A stretch of 45,990 nucleotides of DNA from Burkholderiaceae bacterium (lineage in GTDB: Bacteria; Pseudomonadota; Gammaproteobacteria; Burkholderiales; Burkholderiaceae_D), in NCBI GenBank assembly GCA_019232795.1, contig JAFANH010000028.1, positions 1-45,990 of the forward strand, read 5' to 3'. Shown here piece by piece: positions 1 to 7,893 of this stretch; within the stretch, counting starts at the first letter, position 1; each line of letters opens with the position of its first letter. The notes under the pieces are model-generated. The model saw nothing but the letters and a program-made list of their open reading frames with translations. It searched no databases and was not told where the DNA came from. A program made the position numbers and the translations under genes.

Positions 1-433
1 ACGCGAGAAACCCCACCGCGGCAGAAAGCGCGACGAAAACTTCATTGGCGACTGCATGTCGCTGAATTTCCTGGTCTGGAACTGGCTGAATCGACAAATG
101 TGTAACTAAACTGCCGGAAAACAGTGTCAACCCTATGCTTTCATCAGTTCCAATGTGGTGGAAAGGCCCCAATTCGACGATTTTTCGGTCGAACTTCACT
201 TTATCGCCAAGCTTTGCGCCAGCCTGTAGCAGAGGCGAATCCGGTTCCATGGCCAGGATGGCTTTGCGAAGCTCGGCATCTCCGGGACCAAATGTCGCAG
301 CCAAGGTACCAGCCTTGGCTGGCGTAGCGCGCTCCCAATAGCTAGATGCCCAGACGCCGAAGATGAATACCACCATGGCAAGCATGATCAGTACCGCGCG
401 CCAGATCCAAAGGGAAAGCAATTTGTTTTTCAT
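1..433 (-). CDS. Membrane protein with PDZ-like segment (partial, 3' end outside window)
   Basis: A leftward frame opens at an ATG at 433 and stays open for 144 codons to the window edge, so the C-terminus is missing. The N-terminus (MKNKLLSLWIWRAVLIML) leads into one hydrophobic segment at about residues 8-30. A periplasmic-looking stretch follows; its part around residues 59-81 (LAMEPDSPLLQAGAKLGDKV) resembles the ligand loop and 'G-x-x-x-G-D' turn of PDZ domains. A second hydrophobic stretch begins near residue 130. This layout is seen in membrane-bound sensor kinases and phosphatases with an external PDZ-like sensor, but no catalytic domain lies inside the window, so the function is inferred only. 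The ribosome-binding site is weak. Confidence 0.55.
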   Translation of the reverse strand, partial: MKNKLLSLWIWRAVLIMLAMVVFIFGVWASSYWERATPAKAGTLAATFGPGDAELRKAILAMEPDSPLLQAGAKLGDKVKFDRKIVELGPFHHIGTDESIGLTLFSGSLVTHLSIQPVPDQEIQRHAVANEVFVALSAAVGFLA

Positions 434-1201
434 GTTCACGAAATTTTTGTATTTGCAGTGTGAAGAGAGTGACGGCACCGCAAGCCTGGCGCAACGGTTT
501 CGTCAGGCTATGCCGCGTCACCATTCTCGCGAAAAATTATCATATTTTCAACACCAATGTGCGATTTCATCGCGGTCCATGCTCGTACTGGTGCCGCCTA
601 AGCACGACATAGGAATTACAAGGAAATGAGGAAAATTTGTCCCTGCTGACCCGCACTAAATCTGGCGGCTGGTGCCGAGGCTGGAGATTTTTGGAGGGCG
701 GATTCTGGTGGCAGCCCGTCGCGGAGGTGTCAAATTGGGCACGTCACCTTGTTGACATGACCGTAGGCACATTATCCATCCAGCGCGTACCAATGGGCAG
801 GAAATGGCGGAAGTCGCTGCGCCGCTTCGTTTCGATCTTCATGCCGAGGTTCGGTGAAATGATTCTGTGAAATGCTTACCTGTCTAGCGAAAGACTCATG
901 AAAAAAAATGCAAGGCGCAGTGTAGCACGAGCCAATCATGCCGCCGAAAAGGGATCAGTTTTCCGAAGCAATTATTGCCGTCGGCAACGTTACACCCTGC
1001 CAGATTTCGCAGGTTGTAACTATAACTTTTATGGTCTACATTGCGACAATTGCAATTCAAAGTGACGAAAGTCTGCCGTCCTAACGCATTTTGGCTTTGT
1101 GGAATTTATCCCAATTTGGTGGTTGGGAAAGGGTCATATTTGATTCAGGTGGGAATAAAGTGCTTTTCTCTCGTTGTGAGTAAACGCATCATTTCCGAAG
1201 T
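434..1201. other. Poorly coding intergenic stretch
   Basis: No convincing intact gene lies here. Short frames on both strands lack a good ribosome-binding site and family resemblance. A decayed thioesterase fragment on the minus strand (712-842) is listed separately. The 880-1200 part is AT-richer than the surrounding genes and presumably carries the promoter of the signalling operon starting at 1202, but no clear -35/-10 pair could be chosen. Confidence 0.4.
712..842 (-). pseudogene. Remnant of a 4HBT-type acyl-CoA thioesterase
   Basis: From an ATG at 842 the minus strand reads MKIETKRRSDFRHFLPIGTR followed by WMDN, which matches the start of hot-dog fold thioesterases (typically '..HF.[24 protein letters not shown]'). 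After WMDN the frame breaks. The next frame reads GHVNKVT, and a further shift restores FDT about 20 codons on. The pieces therefore keep the family's order but lie in different frames, with small deletions and no recognisable C-terminal half. It cannot give a working enzyme. The match rests on remembered family motifs. Confidence 0.5.
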
Positions 1202-2755
1202 TTGTCCGACTGGGAACCAAATGAGCGTGACTTTGCGGTCGATACTTCTCTAGCACATGGTGCCGGCGTGTACACCACCGACGATCAGAACATAGTGCGC
1301 CTCAGTGTCCTGTTAGTCGAAGACAATCCAGGTGATGCCGATCTGGTGCATGAACGTTTGGATGAAGCGCGCACACCAATTTTCGACGTTGTCAGAGCCG
1401 TCAATCTGGCGGATGCGATCCATATCCTTTCCCAGGATATGGTCGATGCAATCATTCTCGATCTGAATTTACCCGATTCGTATGGAATCAACACCGTACG
1501 GAGCATCAGCATTTTGCAATGCAGCGTGCCGATTATTGTCGTGTCGGGCTCCATGACTGAAGATTTGCGCATCCAAGCAATTAAGGAAGGCGCAGAGGAG
1601 ATGTTCTCGAAGGACGAAACTAATAACCGCCTGTTTTGGCGCAGCGTGGTGCAAATCGTCGATCGCAAGCGCGAACAGAGAAAACATAAGTACCAGTTTC
1701 AACTCCTGCTCGATGCCATGCCGGATGCCATTGTGGTTGTCAACCAAGGCGGGAAGGTGCGCTATGTCAACCAGACGGCCATTGATCTGCTGGATCGACG
1801 CCCAAATGACATCCTCCCAAAAGATCTTTTATTTTCGATTGCCAATACCAAACTTACGGAAATCTCCGTACCGTTCCGGACCAGCGAAATAGCATGTGAA
1901 ATGCGCGTGGTGCGCCTAGAATGGGGTGGCGAACCCACGTTCTTGGTGTCGCTACGCGACATCACCGAGCGCAAGCATGCAGAGATACTGCACGCGCGCA
2001 GCGCGGAGTTGGAAGCACTAAATCTCCGCGTTCTGGAGGCCTCGCGGCTCAAAAGCGAATTTCTCGCCAACATGTCGCATGAGCTACGTACTCCGTTGAA
2101 CGGCATTATCGGCTTCTCCAGCCTGCTTTACGACGGACTGGTAGACAAGTCTTCTCCTGAATACAAAGAATTCCTTGGCGATATCCTAAACGCTGGACAA
2201 CATCTGCTTCGCTTGATCAACGACATTCTCGATCTCGCCAAGATCGAGGCTGGAAAGGTCTCGTTTTGCCCAGAAACGGTCGATCTTTTGGCAATTGTCG
2301 AGGAATCCGTCGCCATACTCGGCTCAACCTATCCGAATAGCCATGCGCCCATTTCAATTGATGTGGATGTGGCATTGCGTGAGGTTTATGTCGATCCTGG
2401 CCGCATAAAGCAAATTCTGTATAACTATCTTTCCAACGCATTGAAATTTACTCCGTCGGAAGGACGCATCGCGGTCAGGGCCAAGGCTGAGGGAGAGGCG
2501 GAGTTTCGTATCGAAGTCGAGGATACCGGTGAGGGCATCCCGGCGCCTGATATCGACAAACTGTTTTCGGAGTTTCACCAACTGGAGACGGGTACTGCCA
2601 AGAAGCACCAAGGAACGGGGCTCGGCCTTGCCATCACAAAACGTCTTGTAGAGGCGCAGGGGGGCATGGTCGGTGTCACCAGTGTCCTTGGCAAAGGAAG
2701 CGTGTTTTTTGCCGTATTGCCACGTCAGGCGGGTCATACCCAAGGTGCATCATGA
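1202..2755 (+). CDS. REC-PAS-histidine kinase (response-regulator/kinase hybrid)
   Basis: A soluble 517-residue signalling protein with no membrane segment. An N-terminal receiver domain covers about residues 33-150, with acidic pair Glu40/Asp41, phospho-acceptor Asp87 in IILDLNLPDS, and Lys137. A PAS domain follows (about 165-260), then a HisKA dimerisation domain with phospho-His293 in NMSHELRTPLNG, and an HATPase_c domain with N box (NYLSNALKF), G1 (DTGEGIP) and G2 (GTGLGLAI). Having the receiver first suggests the kinase is itself controlled by phosphorylation. The frame opens at TTG 1202 with a poor ribosome-binding site; GTG 1295 (MRLSVLLVEDN) is an alternative start that would begin right at the receiver. 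The stop overlaps the next gene by ATGA, so it heads a four-gene operon. Confidence 0.85.
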   Translation: MSDWEPNERDFAVDTSLAHGAGVYTTDDQNIVRLSVLLVEDNPGDADLVHERLDEARTPIFDVVRAVNLADAIHILSQDMVDAIILDLNLPDSYGINTVRSISILQCSVPIIVVSGSMTEDLRIQAIKEGAEEMFSKDETNNRLFWRSVVQIVDRKREQRKHKYQFQLLLDAMPDAIVVVNQGGKVRYVNQTAIDLLDRRPNDILPKDLLFSIANTKLTEISVPFRTSEIACEMRVVRLEWGGEPTFLVSLRDITERKHAEILHARSAELEALNLRVLEASRLKSEFLANMSHELRTPLNGIIGFSSLLYDGLVDKSSPEYKEFLGDILNAGQHLLRLINDILDLAKIEAGKVSFCPETVDLLAIVEESVAILGSTYPNSHAPISIDVDVALREVYVDPGRIKQILYNYLSNALKFTPSEGRIAVRAKAEGEAEFRIEVEDTGEGIPAPDIDKLFSEFHQLETGTAKKHQGTGLGLAITKRLVEAQGGMVGVTSVLGKGSVFFAVLPRQAGHTQGAS

Positions 2756-3117
2756 GCATTCTTGTTGTAGACGACCACCGAACAAATCTCACACTGCTTG
2801 AGTACTTACTACGTGCGCACGGCTTTGATGTGAAAACAGCGGTGGACGCCGATTCCGCCCTCGCCGCGATCGCCGCGCAGAAGCCAAAGCTCATCTTAAT
2901 GGATCTGCAGTTGCCAGTGGTCGATGGTCTGCAATTGACGCGTCTGATCAAGTCCGACCCGCAAACCGCGGATATCGTGGTGGTGGCGGTGACAGCCTAC
3001 GCGATGTCGGGTGATGAACAGCGGGCATTGGCAGCTGGATGCGATGGCTACGTTTCTAAGCCTATCGATACGCGCGCACTACCGAAATTAGTCGCAAAAT
3101 TTATGGGGCGGAAATAG
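2752..3117 (+). CDS. Single-domain response regulator (DivK/CheY-like)
   Basis: A 121-residue lone receiver domain: acidic pair Asp7/Asp8 (LVVDDH), phospho-acceptor Asp51 (LILMDLQLP), conserved Thr81 region (VAVTAYAM), and Lys103 in the YVSKP motif. There is no output domain. The sequence pattern (MDLQLPVVDG, GCDGYVSKPID) resembles DivK-type regulators, which shuttle phosphate or bind kinases allosterically. Its ATG overlaps the stop of the upstream kinase (ATGA), so translation is probably coupled. It is the likely phospho-partner of one or both kinases in this operon; which one cannot be told from sequence. Confidence 0.88.
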   Translation: MSILVVDDHRTNLTLLEYLLRAHGFDVKTAVDADSALAAIAAQKPKLILMDLQLPVVDGLQLTRLIKSDPQTADIVVVAVTAYAMSGDEQRALAAGCDGYVSKPIDTRALPKLVAKFMGRK

Positions 3118-3190
3118 ATGGCTGCCTAGAAGAACGTTCGAGAAAGCTAGATCGACTGCCCAATTGGATTACGACCTGCGATTGAAAAAA

Positions 3191-5023
3191 ATGAGTCATC
3201 CAGTTATTCAACATAGTCCGCGCACCGATGATTGGCCCAGCCTCGTTGTTGAGGCGGCACCGAACGCGATGCTGATGATCGACAGTGAGCGGAAAATGAT
3301 ACTCGTGAACCGGGCAACCGAACATCTTTTCGGCTACAAGCGAGAAGAGTTGCTTGAACGGCGTGTCGAAATGTTACTGCCGCAGCGATACCGCGAAAGC
3401 CATCCGCAGCATGTCCAAGGTTTTCTGGAACGGCCCAGAACTCGTGCCATGGGAGCGGGACGAGAGCTATTCGGGCAACGCAAGGATGGTACTGAGGTGC
3501 CGATTGAAATCGGATTGAACCCAATCGAAACGCCGGATGGACTGTTCACACTGGCGTCGATCATCGACATTACCGAACGATTGCGCGCTCAAGAGCGATT
3601 TCGGTTGGTGGTGGAAGCGGCTCCCAATGCGATGCTGATGATAGACAGGCAGCGTGGCATCATTCTGGTCAATCGTAAGACGGAAGATCTATTTGGCTAC
3701 AGCAGGGAGGAATTACTGGGAAAACCAATAGAAATGCTGGTGCCGCAACGATACCGGCAAGAGCATCCAGCTCACGTGGGAGCCTTCTTTTCGCAACCGA
3801 AGGCACGTGCAATGGGCCTGGGACGTGAATTGTACGGTTGCCGCAAGGATGGGACAGAAGTGCCGGTTGAAATCGGACTCAATCCAATCGAAACGCCGGA
3901 AGGCGCGTGCACCTTGGCGTCGATCATTGATATCAGCGAACGCAAACGCGCCGAGGCCGCCCATGAACGCTTGGCGGCAATAGTCGAGTACTCGGAAGAT
4001 GCCATCATCGGAAAGGGTTTGGACGGCATGATCGTCAGTTGGAACCGCGGGGCTGAACAGCTTTTCGGGTACACATCGGAAGAAGCCATAGGCAAGCCGG
4101 TCTTGATGCTGGTTCCGGAACGCCTGCTTGAACAAGAATCCCGGTTGCTGGAAAAAATTCAGCGCGACGAGCGTGTGAATCATTTTGAAACGATGCGACG
4201 TCGCAAGGATGGTAGTGAAGTCGATGTATCGGTGCGCCTCTCGCCGATTTGCAATTCGTCTGGCGAGATCATCGGTGAGTCCAGCATCACGCGCGATATT
4301 ACTGAACTGAAACGCCGCGACGCCGAACTCCAGCGTAGTAACGCGGAGCTGGAACAATTTGCCTACGTGGCCTCGCACGATTTACAGGAACCCTTGCGCA
4401 TGGTGGCGAATTACACTGAACTGCTGGCGCAAAAATATCAGGGCAAGCTTGATGAAAAAGCAGACAAGTATATTCACTACGCAGTCGACGGCGCGCACCG
4501 GATGCAACGACTGGTGGCGGATTTGCTTTCATATTCGCGTGTCGGATCGCAAGGAAAAGTGTTATCCCCGGTTAGTGCCAACCAGGTAATGATCGGCGTG
4601 CTGGAGGGTCTGCAACGATTGATCCGCGAGACAGGCGCCAGTATTGAATGTGACGCGTTGCCGATGGTGATGGCCGACGAGGGACAGCTTCGTCAATTGT
4701 TTCAAAACCTGATCAGCAATGCCATCAAGTTTCGCTCCGAAGCGCCGCCGCATGTGGTGGTAGCCGCCGTCCGCAAGGGGGGCTATTGGGAATTCTGCTT
4801 CACTGACAACGGCATCGGACTGGAAATCCAACATGCGGGACGGATATTCCAGATGTTTCAGCGTTTGCATGAGCTCGGTAAGTACGAAGGTAGTGGAATT
4901 GGCCTCGCCATCGCCAAGCGCATTGTGGAACGCCATGGCGGGACGATATGGGTCGAATCGACCTTGGGCGTGGGGTCGACCTTTTCCTTCACACTAAAAC
5001 CCGCAACGAAAGTCGAACGATGA
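3191..5023 (+). CDS. Triple-PAS sensor histidine kinase
   Basis: A soluble 610-residue kinase. Two nearly identical PAS/PAC modules lie at about residues 15-125 and 135-250; both contain VEAAPNAMLMID, LFGY and IGLNPIETP. A diverged third PAS (about 258-375) precedes a phytochrome-type HisKA with phospho-His396 in YVASHDLQEPLRM. The HATPase_c domain has the N box (NLISNAIKF), DNGIGL, and a GSGIGLAIAKRIVERHGG ATP lid. The ATG at 3191 is preferred; TTG 3164 in the same frame would add nine residues. The stop overlaps the next start by ATGA. Kinases of this 'SHDLQEPLR' type are often paired with Rcp1-like receivers, which is exactly what follows. No residue identifying a bound cofactor is evident. 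Confidence 0.88.
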   Translation: MSHPVIQHSPRTDDWPSLVVEAAPNAMLMIDSERKMILVNRATEHLFGYKREELLERRVEMLLPQRYRESHPQHVQGFLERPRTRAMGAGRELFGQRKDGTEVPIEIGLNPIETPDGLFTLASIIDITERLRAQERFRLVVEAAPNAMLMIDRQRGIILVNRKTEDLFGYSREELLGKPIEMLVPQRYRQEHPAHVGAFFSQPKARAMGLGRELYGCRKDGTEVPVEIGLNPIETPEGACTLASIIDISERKRAEAAHERLAAIVEYSEDAIIGKGLDGMIVSWNRGAEQLFGYTSEEAIGKPVLMLVPERLLEQESRLLEKIQRDERVNHFETMRRRKDGSEVDVSVRLSPICNSSGEIIGESSITRDITELKRRDAELQRSNAELEQFAYVASHDLQEPLRMVANYTELLAQKYQGKLDEKADKYIHYAVDGAHRMQRLVADLLSYSRVGSQGKVLSPVSANQVMIGVLEGLQRLIRETGASIECDALPMVMADEGQLRQLFQNLISNAIKFRSEAPPHVVVAAVRKGGYWEFCFTDNGIGLEIQHAGRIFQMFQRLHELGKYEGSGIGLAIAKRIVERHGGTIWVESTLGVGSTFSFTLKPATKVER

Positions 5024-5445
5024 CAGAGCCGATCCGCGTGTTACTAGTAGAAGACAATGCCGGCGATGCAGACCTGATCCGGGAAACGCTTGAAACGGGC
5101 GAATTTCATCTGGAAATAGCGGTTGCAGTCGATGGCGTCCAGGCAATTTCCTACCTCTTGCGCAAGCCGCCCTACACCCATGTGGAATTACCCGATATCG
5201 TGATGCTCGATTTGAATCTGCCGAAAATGAGTGGGCAGGAAGTGCTGGCACAGATCAAACTACATTCGTCACTGCGTGCCATTCCGATCGTAGTTCTGAC
5301 TTCATCGGACGCCGAGCAAGACATTGGGAAAAGCTACGAGCTTGGCGCAAATTGCTATGTGACGAAACCAGTGGGGTTAGCGGCGTTCCAATCGATCATA
5401 AAGGCGGTCGAAAATTTCTGGTTAACGGTCGTCAAGCTGCCATAA
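5020..5445 (+). CDS. Rcp1-like single-domain response regulator
   Basis: A 141-residue lone receiver of the Rcp1 subfamily. It begins MTEPIRVLLVEDNAGDADLI, with acidic pair Glu11/Asp12, phospho-acceptor Asp64 (IVMLDLNLPKMSG), and Lys116 in YVTKPV. Its extended loop (YLLRKPPYTHVELPD) and C-terminal 'ENFWLTVVKLP' are typical of Rcp1-like receivers, which partner phytochrome-like kinases and have no DNA-binding domain. The ATG at 5020 overlaps the kinase stop (ATGA); a longer frame upstream lies inside the kinase and is unlikely. It is the last gene of the four-gene signalling operon. No terminator hairpin was found just after it. Confidence 0.88.
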   Translation: MTEPIRVLLVEDNAGDADLIRETLETGEFHLEIAVAVDGVQAISYLLRKPPYTHVELPDIVMLDLNLPKMSGQEVLAQIKLHSSLRAIPIVVLTSSDAEQDIGKSYELGANCYVTKPVGLAAFQSIIKAVENFWLTVVKLP

Positions 5446-5634
5446 TTTCAGGTAAATTGATTTGCATTGCCACTCTTTCGCCTCGGCGCAAGCCGATCAG
5501 CGCGGCGATGATCAGGGAAAAAATCCTAACGCAATTTGGAAAGTAACGCCTAGCGCAGTTGTCATCGCGGGCATAGCAGCCGCACGTTCCGGCTTAGTAC
5601 AGGGCTCCGCCTGAAGTCGTTGATGTCACCTCTC

Positions 5635-6402
5635 TCATCGTCGATACACAGCCCTCAAGCAGACTCGATGGGCAAGGAACTCTCGTATCGGTCCCCAGGC
5701 CTGCACCCTGGACGGCAATCGATTGAGCAACTTGCTCATTGGTCCCTCGCCGATATCGCTCCAGCGCAGAACCAGGCTCATCTTCGTAACCTTAAGATTA
5801 TTGTCTTCCAGAAGCCTGTAAGCATCGCTAATGGTGAACCAATGCTGGGGCGTGCTTCCGAAAATGCCGCTATCGCGACGTGGAAAGATATCACTCAAAT
5901 ATATTGAATGCAGGGTAGAGATGTGGCGAATATTCTGCATGCCAAGTACGACACAACCACCGGCAACCAAAAACTGCATTGCTTCAGCCAGGCAACGAGA
6001 TGGGTCAACGAGACGTTCGAGTACATTGGAAAAAATGATGCAGTCGAAGCGACGGTCGCCAAGCGCTTTTTTCCAATCCATGGTGTTCAAGTCGCCCTGC
6101 ATGACATGTGAAAGACGGGAAGCGGCTTGCGTCGCCAGTCCGCCATCGTATTCAATTCCGCATACCTCGCGCCCATTCTCTTGCATCAATAACGCGCAAC
6201 CAACCGAACCGTCGCCGCATCCGACGTCCAGGATGGAGCGCACCGATTGCGGAACCATATTGACGACATTCGAATGATTCGCGGTATCCGTCAGAAGCCG
6301 ACCGGAATGCCGCCGGTCGGAATGCCGCCGGTCGGAACGCCGCTGGTCGGATTGTCGCCGACCGGAATACCGCCGAGAAGGTAATATCGAGCCGGATGTC
6401 AT
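5635..6402 (-). CDS. Class I SAM-dependent methyltransferase with basic repeat N-terminus
   Basis: Read from ATG 6402, a protein of 255 residues. After a strongly basic leader made of RRxSD-type pentapeptides come methyltransferase motif I (ILDVGCGDGSVGCALL), an acidic loop (CGIEYDGG), a motif II/III region (FDCIIFSNVLERLVDP) and GGCVVLGMQNIRHIS. This order fits Methyltransf_11/23 enzymes, often found in polysaccharide and lipid modification clusters and distantly like MetW; the substrate is unknown. The frame is open upstream to 6465, but the start at 6402 has a tidier leader. No glycan-synthesis genes are nearby, so context does not help. The repeat-encoded leader is unusual and might bind nucleic acid or membrane, which is speculation. 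Confidence 0.7.
   Translation of the reverse strand: MTSGSILPSRRYSGRRQSDQRRSDRRHSDRRHSGRLLTDTANHSNVVNMVPQSVRSILDVGCGDGSVGCALLMQENGREVCGIEYDGGLATQAASRLSHVMQGDLNTMDWKKALGDRRFDCIIFSNVLERLVDPSRCLAEAMQFLVAGGCVVLGMQNIRHISTLHSIYLSDIFPRRDSGIFGSTPQHWFTISDAYRLLEDNNLKVTKMSLVLRWSDIGEGPMSKLLNRLPSRVQAWGPIREFLAHRVCLRAVYRR
6301..6375 (-). repeat. Five tandem 15-bp repeats inside the methyltransferase gene
   Basis: Five consecutive 15-bp units (consensus on the plus strand GTCGGAATGCCGCCG) start at 6301, 6316, 6331, 6346 and 6361. On the coding strand they give RRYSG, RRQSD, QRRSD, RRHSD and RRHSG. The unit length is a multiple of three, so copy number can change without breaking the frame. Confidence 0.85.
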
Positions 6403-6534
6403 ATTCCGTTCTTGGAAATCACAGCAATCGCACGAGTCGTCATCGTTTCTCCACAAGAAAACCATTTACGCTTGCAGTTCGGATCGCAGAAAGACAGCAG
6501 CACACCTGAATCGGCAATGTGCCGAACGACTGTG

Positions 6535-6768
6535 CTAAGTAGGCGGAACGATCCGATATTCCTCCCCAAGGACCAGAAGCCGCGCGCGGTCATTTGTCGC
6601 AATCCACGCTTCCTTGGCATATGGCGCGCAATGCAACCCAGATACCACACGAGAGGCAGCAACTGCTTTCCGCACGGCTTCATCACTAGAATCAGCACGC
6701 ACGAACACAGAATGGCCTCCCCTCACATGAGGCGCCGTAAGCTCAACAGAGACTTCCCAAATATCCAT
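6535..6768 (-). CDS. Small hypothetical protein
   Basis: A 77-residue leftward frame starts at ATG 6768 (MDIWEVSVELTAPHVRGGHS) with a GGTGG-like ribosome-binding site about 7 bases upstream. The composition is protein-like: alternating hydrophobic strands (WEVSVELTAP, SVFVRADSS), an Ala-rich helix (DEAVRKAVAAS), then a strand-rich C-terminus (ARLLVLGEEYRIVPP). It has no signal peptide or membrane segment. I do not recognise the family. It points the same way as the methyltransferase downstream, 132 bases away. The opposite strand also has a long frame across this stretch, but that one has no good start signal. Confidence 0.45.
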   Translation of the reverse strand: MDIWEVSVELTAPHVRGGHSVFVRADSSDEAVRKAVAASRVVSGLHCAPYAKEAWIATNDRARLLVLGEEYRIVPPT

Positions 6769-7148
6769 ATATCCACCGCCATCGTTCAGATCACGAAATC
6801 GAGATGCTATCTAGACCGAGAATCAAAGGATAAGTTTTGAGAATTCGAAAACAAAATAGCAATTGCCGCAACTAAAGAAATGCCTGCGGCAAGCTTGCAG
6901 CGAGCCAATGAAACAGGTTGATCTGGTCGGTGATATGGCGGCGCTATGAGCCACCATCCGTCCACCTTCATCCATCTCTCACATTGTTACAAGTGCGTGA
7001 CAAAGCCGGCGGTTTCTCACGGCAGGAATAGACGAAATGCGGTCCAAAATGCGGCTGGTTTCCGTAGCACACGCCCCGGTCTTTGCGCCGCTTTTTTGCA
7101 GCCATGCAATGACACGAAAATTTAATATTGCATTGCGGAAAAAATCTA
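6769..7148. other. Intergenic region upstream of phaP
   Basis: No gene is supported here. The right end carries the phasin promoter and TTGCATYGC motifs listed separately; the rest shows nothing recognisable. Confidence 0.4.
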
Positions 7149-7193
7149 TTGACACGGTCTGGATTAACCCTAAAATTAGAGTTGTTGCATCGC
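7128..7193 (+). promoter_or_regulatory. Paired TTGCATYGC motifs flanking the phaP promoter
   Basis: TTGCATTGC (7128-7136) and TTGCATCGC (7185-7193) lie as direct repeats just before the -35 and just after the -10 of the phasin promoter. PHA granule repressors (PhaR) are known to bind TGC-rich sites in phasin promoters, so these are candidate PhaR operators. That role is inferred from position and composition. Confidence 0.4.
7149..7176 (+). promoter_or_regulatory. Sigma70-type promoter of phaP
   Basis: A perfect -35 box TTGACA (7149-7154), a 16-base spacer and a -10 box TAAAAT (7171-7176) lie about 85 bases before the phasin start codon. It is the clearest housekeeping promoter in the window. 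Confidence 0.75.
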
Positions 7194-7262
7194 ACAATCA
7201 CGATGCACAAAGGACATTCAGCTTCGCCCTGTCTCATCACCTATCGCACAAGGAGATTATCG

Positions 7263-7832
7263 ATGTTTTCCATTCCTGAGCAGTTCTCGAATGCCACCAA
7301 GGTCAACTTCGACGCGCAGATGGCGCTGTTGACGGAATTGACCAGCAAGACGTTTGAAAGCGTTGAAAAGATCGTCGACTTGAACATCAACGTCGTCAAG
7401 GCATCGATCGAAGAATCCACTGAAACCGCCAAGCAATTACTGGCGGCAAAAGACCCGCAGGAATTTTTCTCCTTGAGCGCTGCGAAGGCGCAGCCGACCG
7501 CTGAAAAAGCACTGGCCTATGGCCGCCACCTGGCCTCGATTGCGTCTTCGGCACAAGCCGAATTCACCAAGGCCGCCGAAGCGCAATTTGCGGAAAACAG
7601 CCGCAAGGTCATCGATCTAGTCGATGAAGTGTCGAAGAATGCGCCGGCCGGTTCGGAAACCGCCATCGCCTTCTTCAAGACTGCGATCGGTAATGCCAAT
7701 GCCGGCTACGAGCACTTTTCCAAGACCGCCAAGCAGGCAGTGGAAGCGCTGGAATCCAACTTGAATTCGGCCGCCAGCTCGTTCACGGCTGCACCGGAAA
7801 AGCCGGCATCCCGTTCGCGCAAGGCTGCCTGA
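7263..7832 (+). CDS. phaP: Phasin, PHA granule-associated protein
   Basis: A 189-residue protein starting at ATG 7263 behind a strong AAGGAG ribosome-binding site. It matches the Burkholderiales phasin family (Phasin_2/PhaP): an MFSIPEQFSNATKVNFDAQMA-like start, amphipathic helices without membrane segments (LTELTSKTFESVEKIVDLN, ASIEESTETAKQLLAAKDPQEF), and an Ala/Lys-rich tail ending PASRSRKAA. Phasins coat polyhydroxybutyrate granules, control their number and size, and are among the most abundant proteins when PHB accumulates; the strong promoter and ribosome-binding site agree with that. The gene stands alone, with a terminator at 7863. A longer in-frame opening upstream is disregarded because it crosses the promoter. 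Confidence 0.93.
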   Translation: MFSIPEQFSNATKVNFDAQMALLTELTSKTFESVEKIVDLNINVVKASIEESTETAKQLLAAKDPQEFFSLSAAKAQPTAEKALAYGRHLASIASSAQAEFTKAAEAQFAENSRKVIDLVDEVSKNAPAGSETAIAFFKTAIGNANAGYEHFSKTAKQAVEALESNLNSAASSFTAAPEKPASRSRKAA

Positions 7833-7862
7833 TATTTTTCAGGTCGAGGTTTCGCCGTAAAA

Positions 7863-7893
7863 ATGCTCCGCCACACGCGGAGCATATTTATTT
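7863..7893. terminator. Intrinsic terminator between phaP and the DUF349 gene
   Basis: A 9-bp perfect stem (ATGCTCCGC, 7863-7871, with GCGGAGCAT, 7877-7885) and a 5-base loop are followed by ATTTATTT. The A-run before the stem (AAAAATG) lets it also work leftward for the converging DUF349 gene, whose stop codon it touches. Confidence 0.75.

Noticed and set aside
5446..5634. Minus-strand reading with a hydrophobic segment and Arg pair (IFSLIIAALIGLRRGE), like a PEP-CTERM tail
   Set aside because: No PEP motif or upstream coding body could be followed in frame, so chance is more likely.
6399..6698. A 99-codon minus-strand frame ending in an ATGA overlap with the methyltransferase
   Set aside because: The overlap and a GGAGAAACG-ATG inside it are suggestive, but the frame overlaps the better 77-residue gene and its own sequence has no protein-like pattern.
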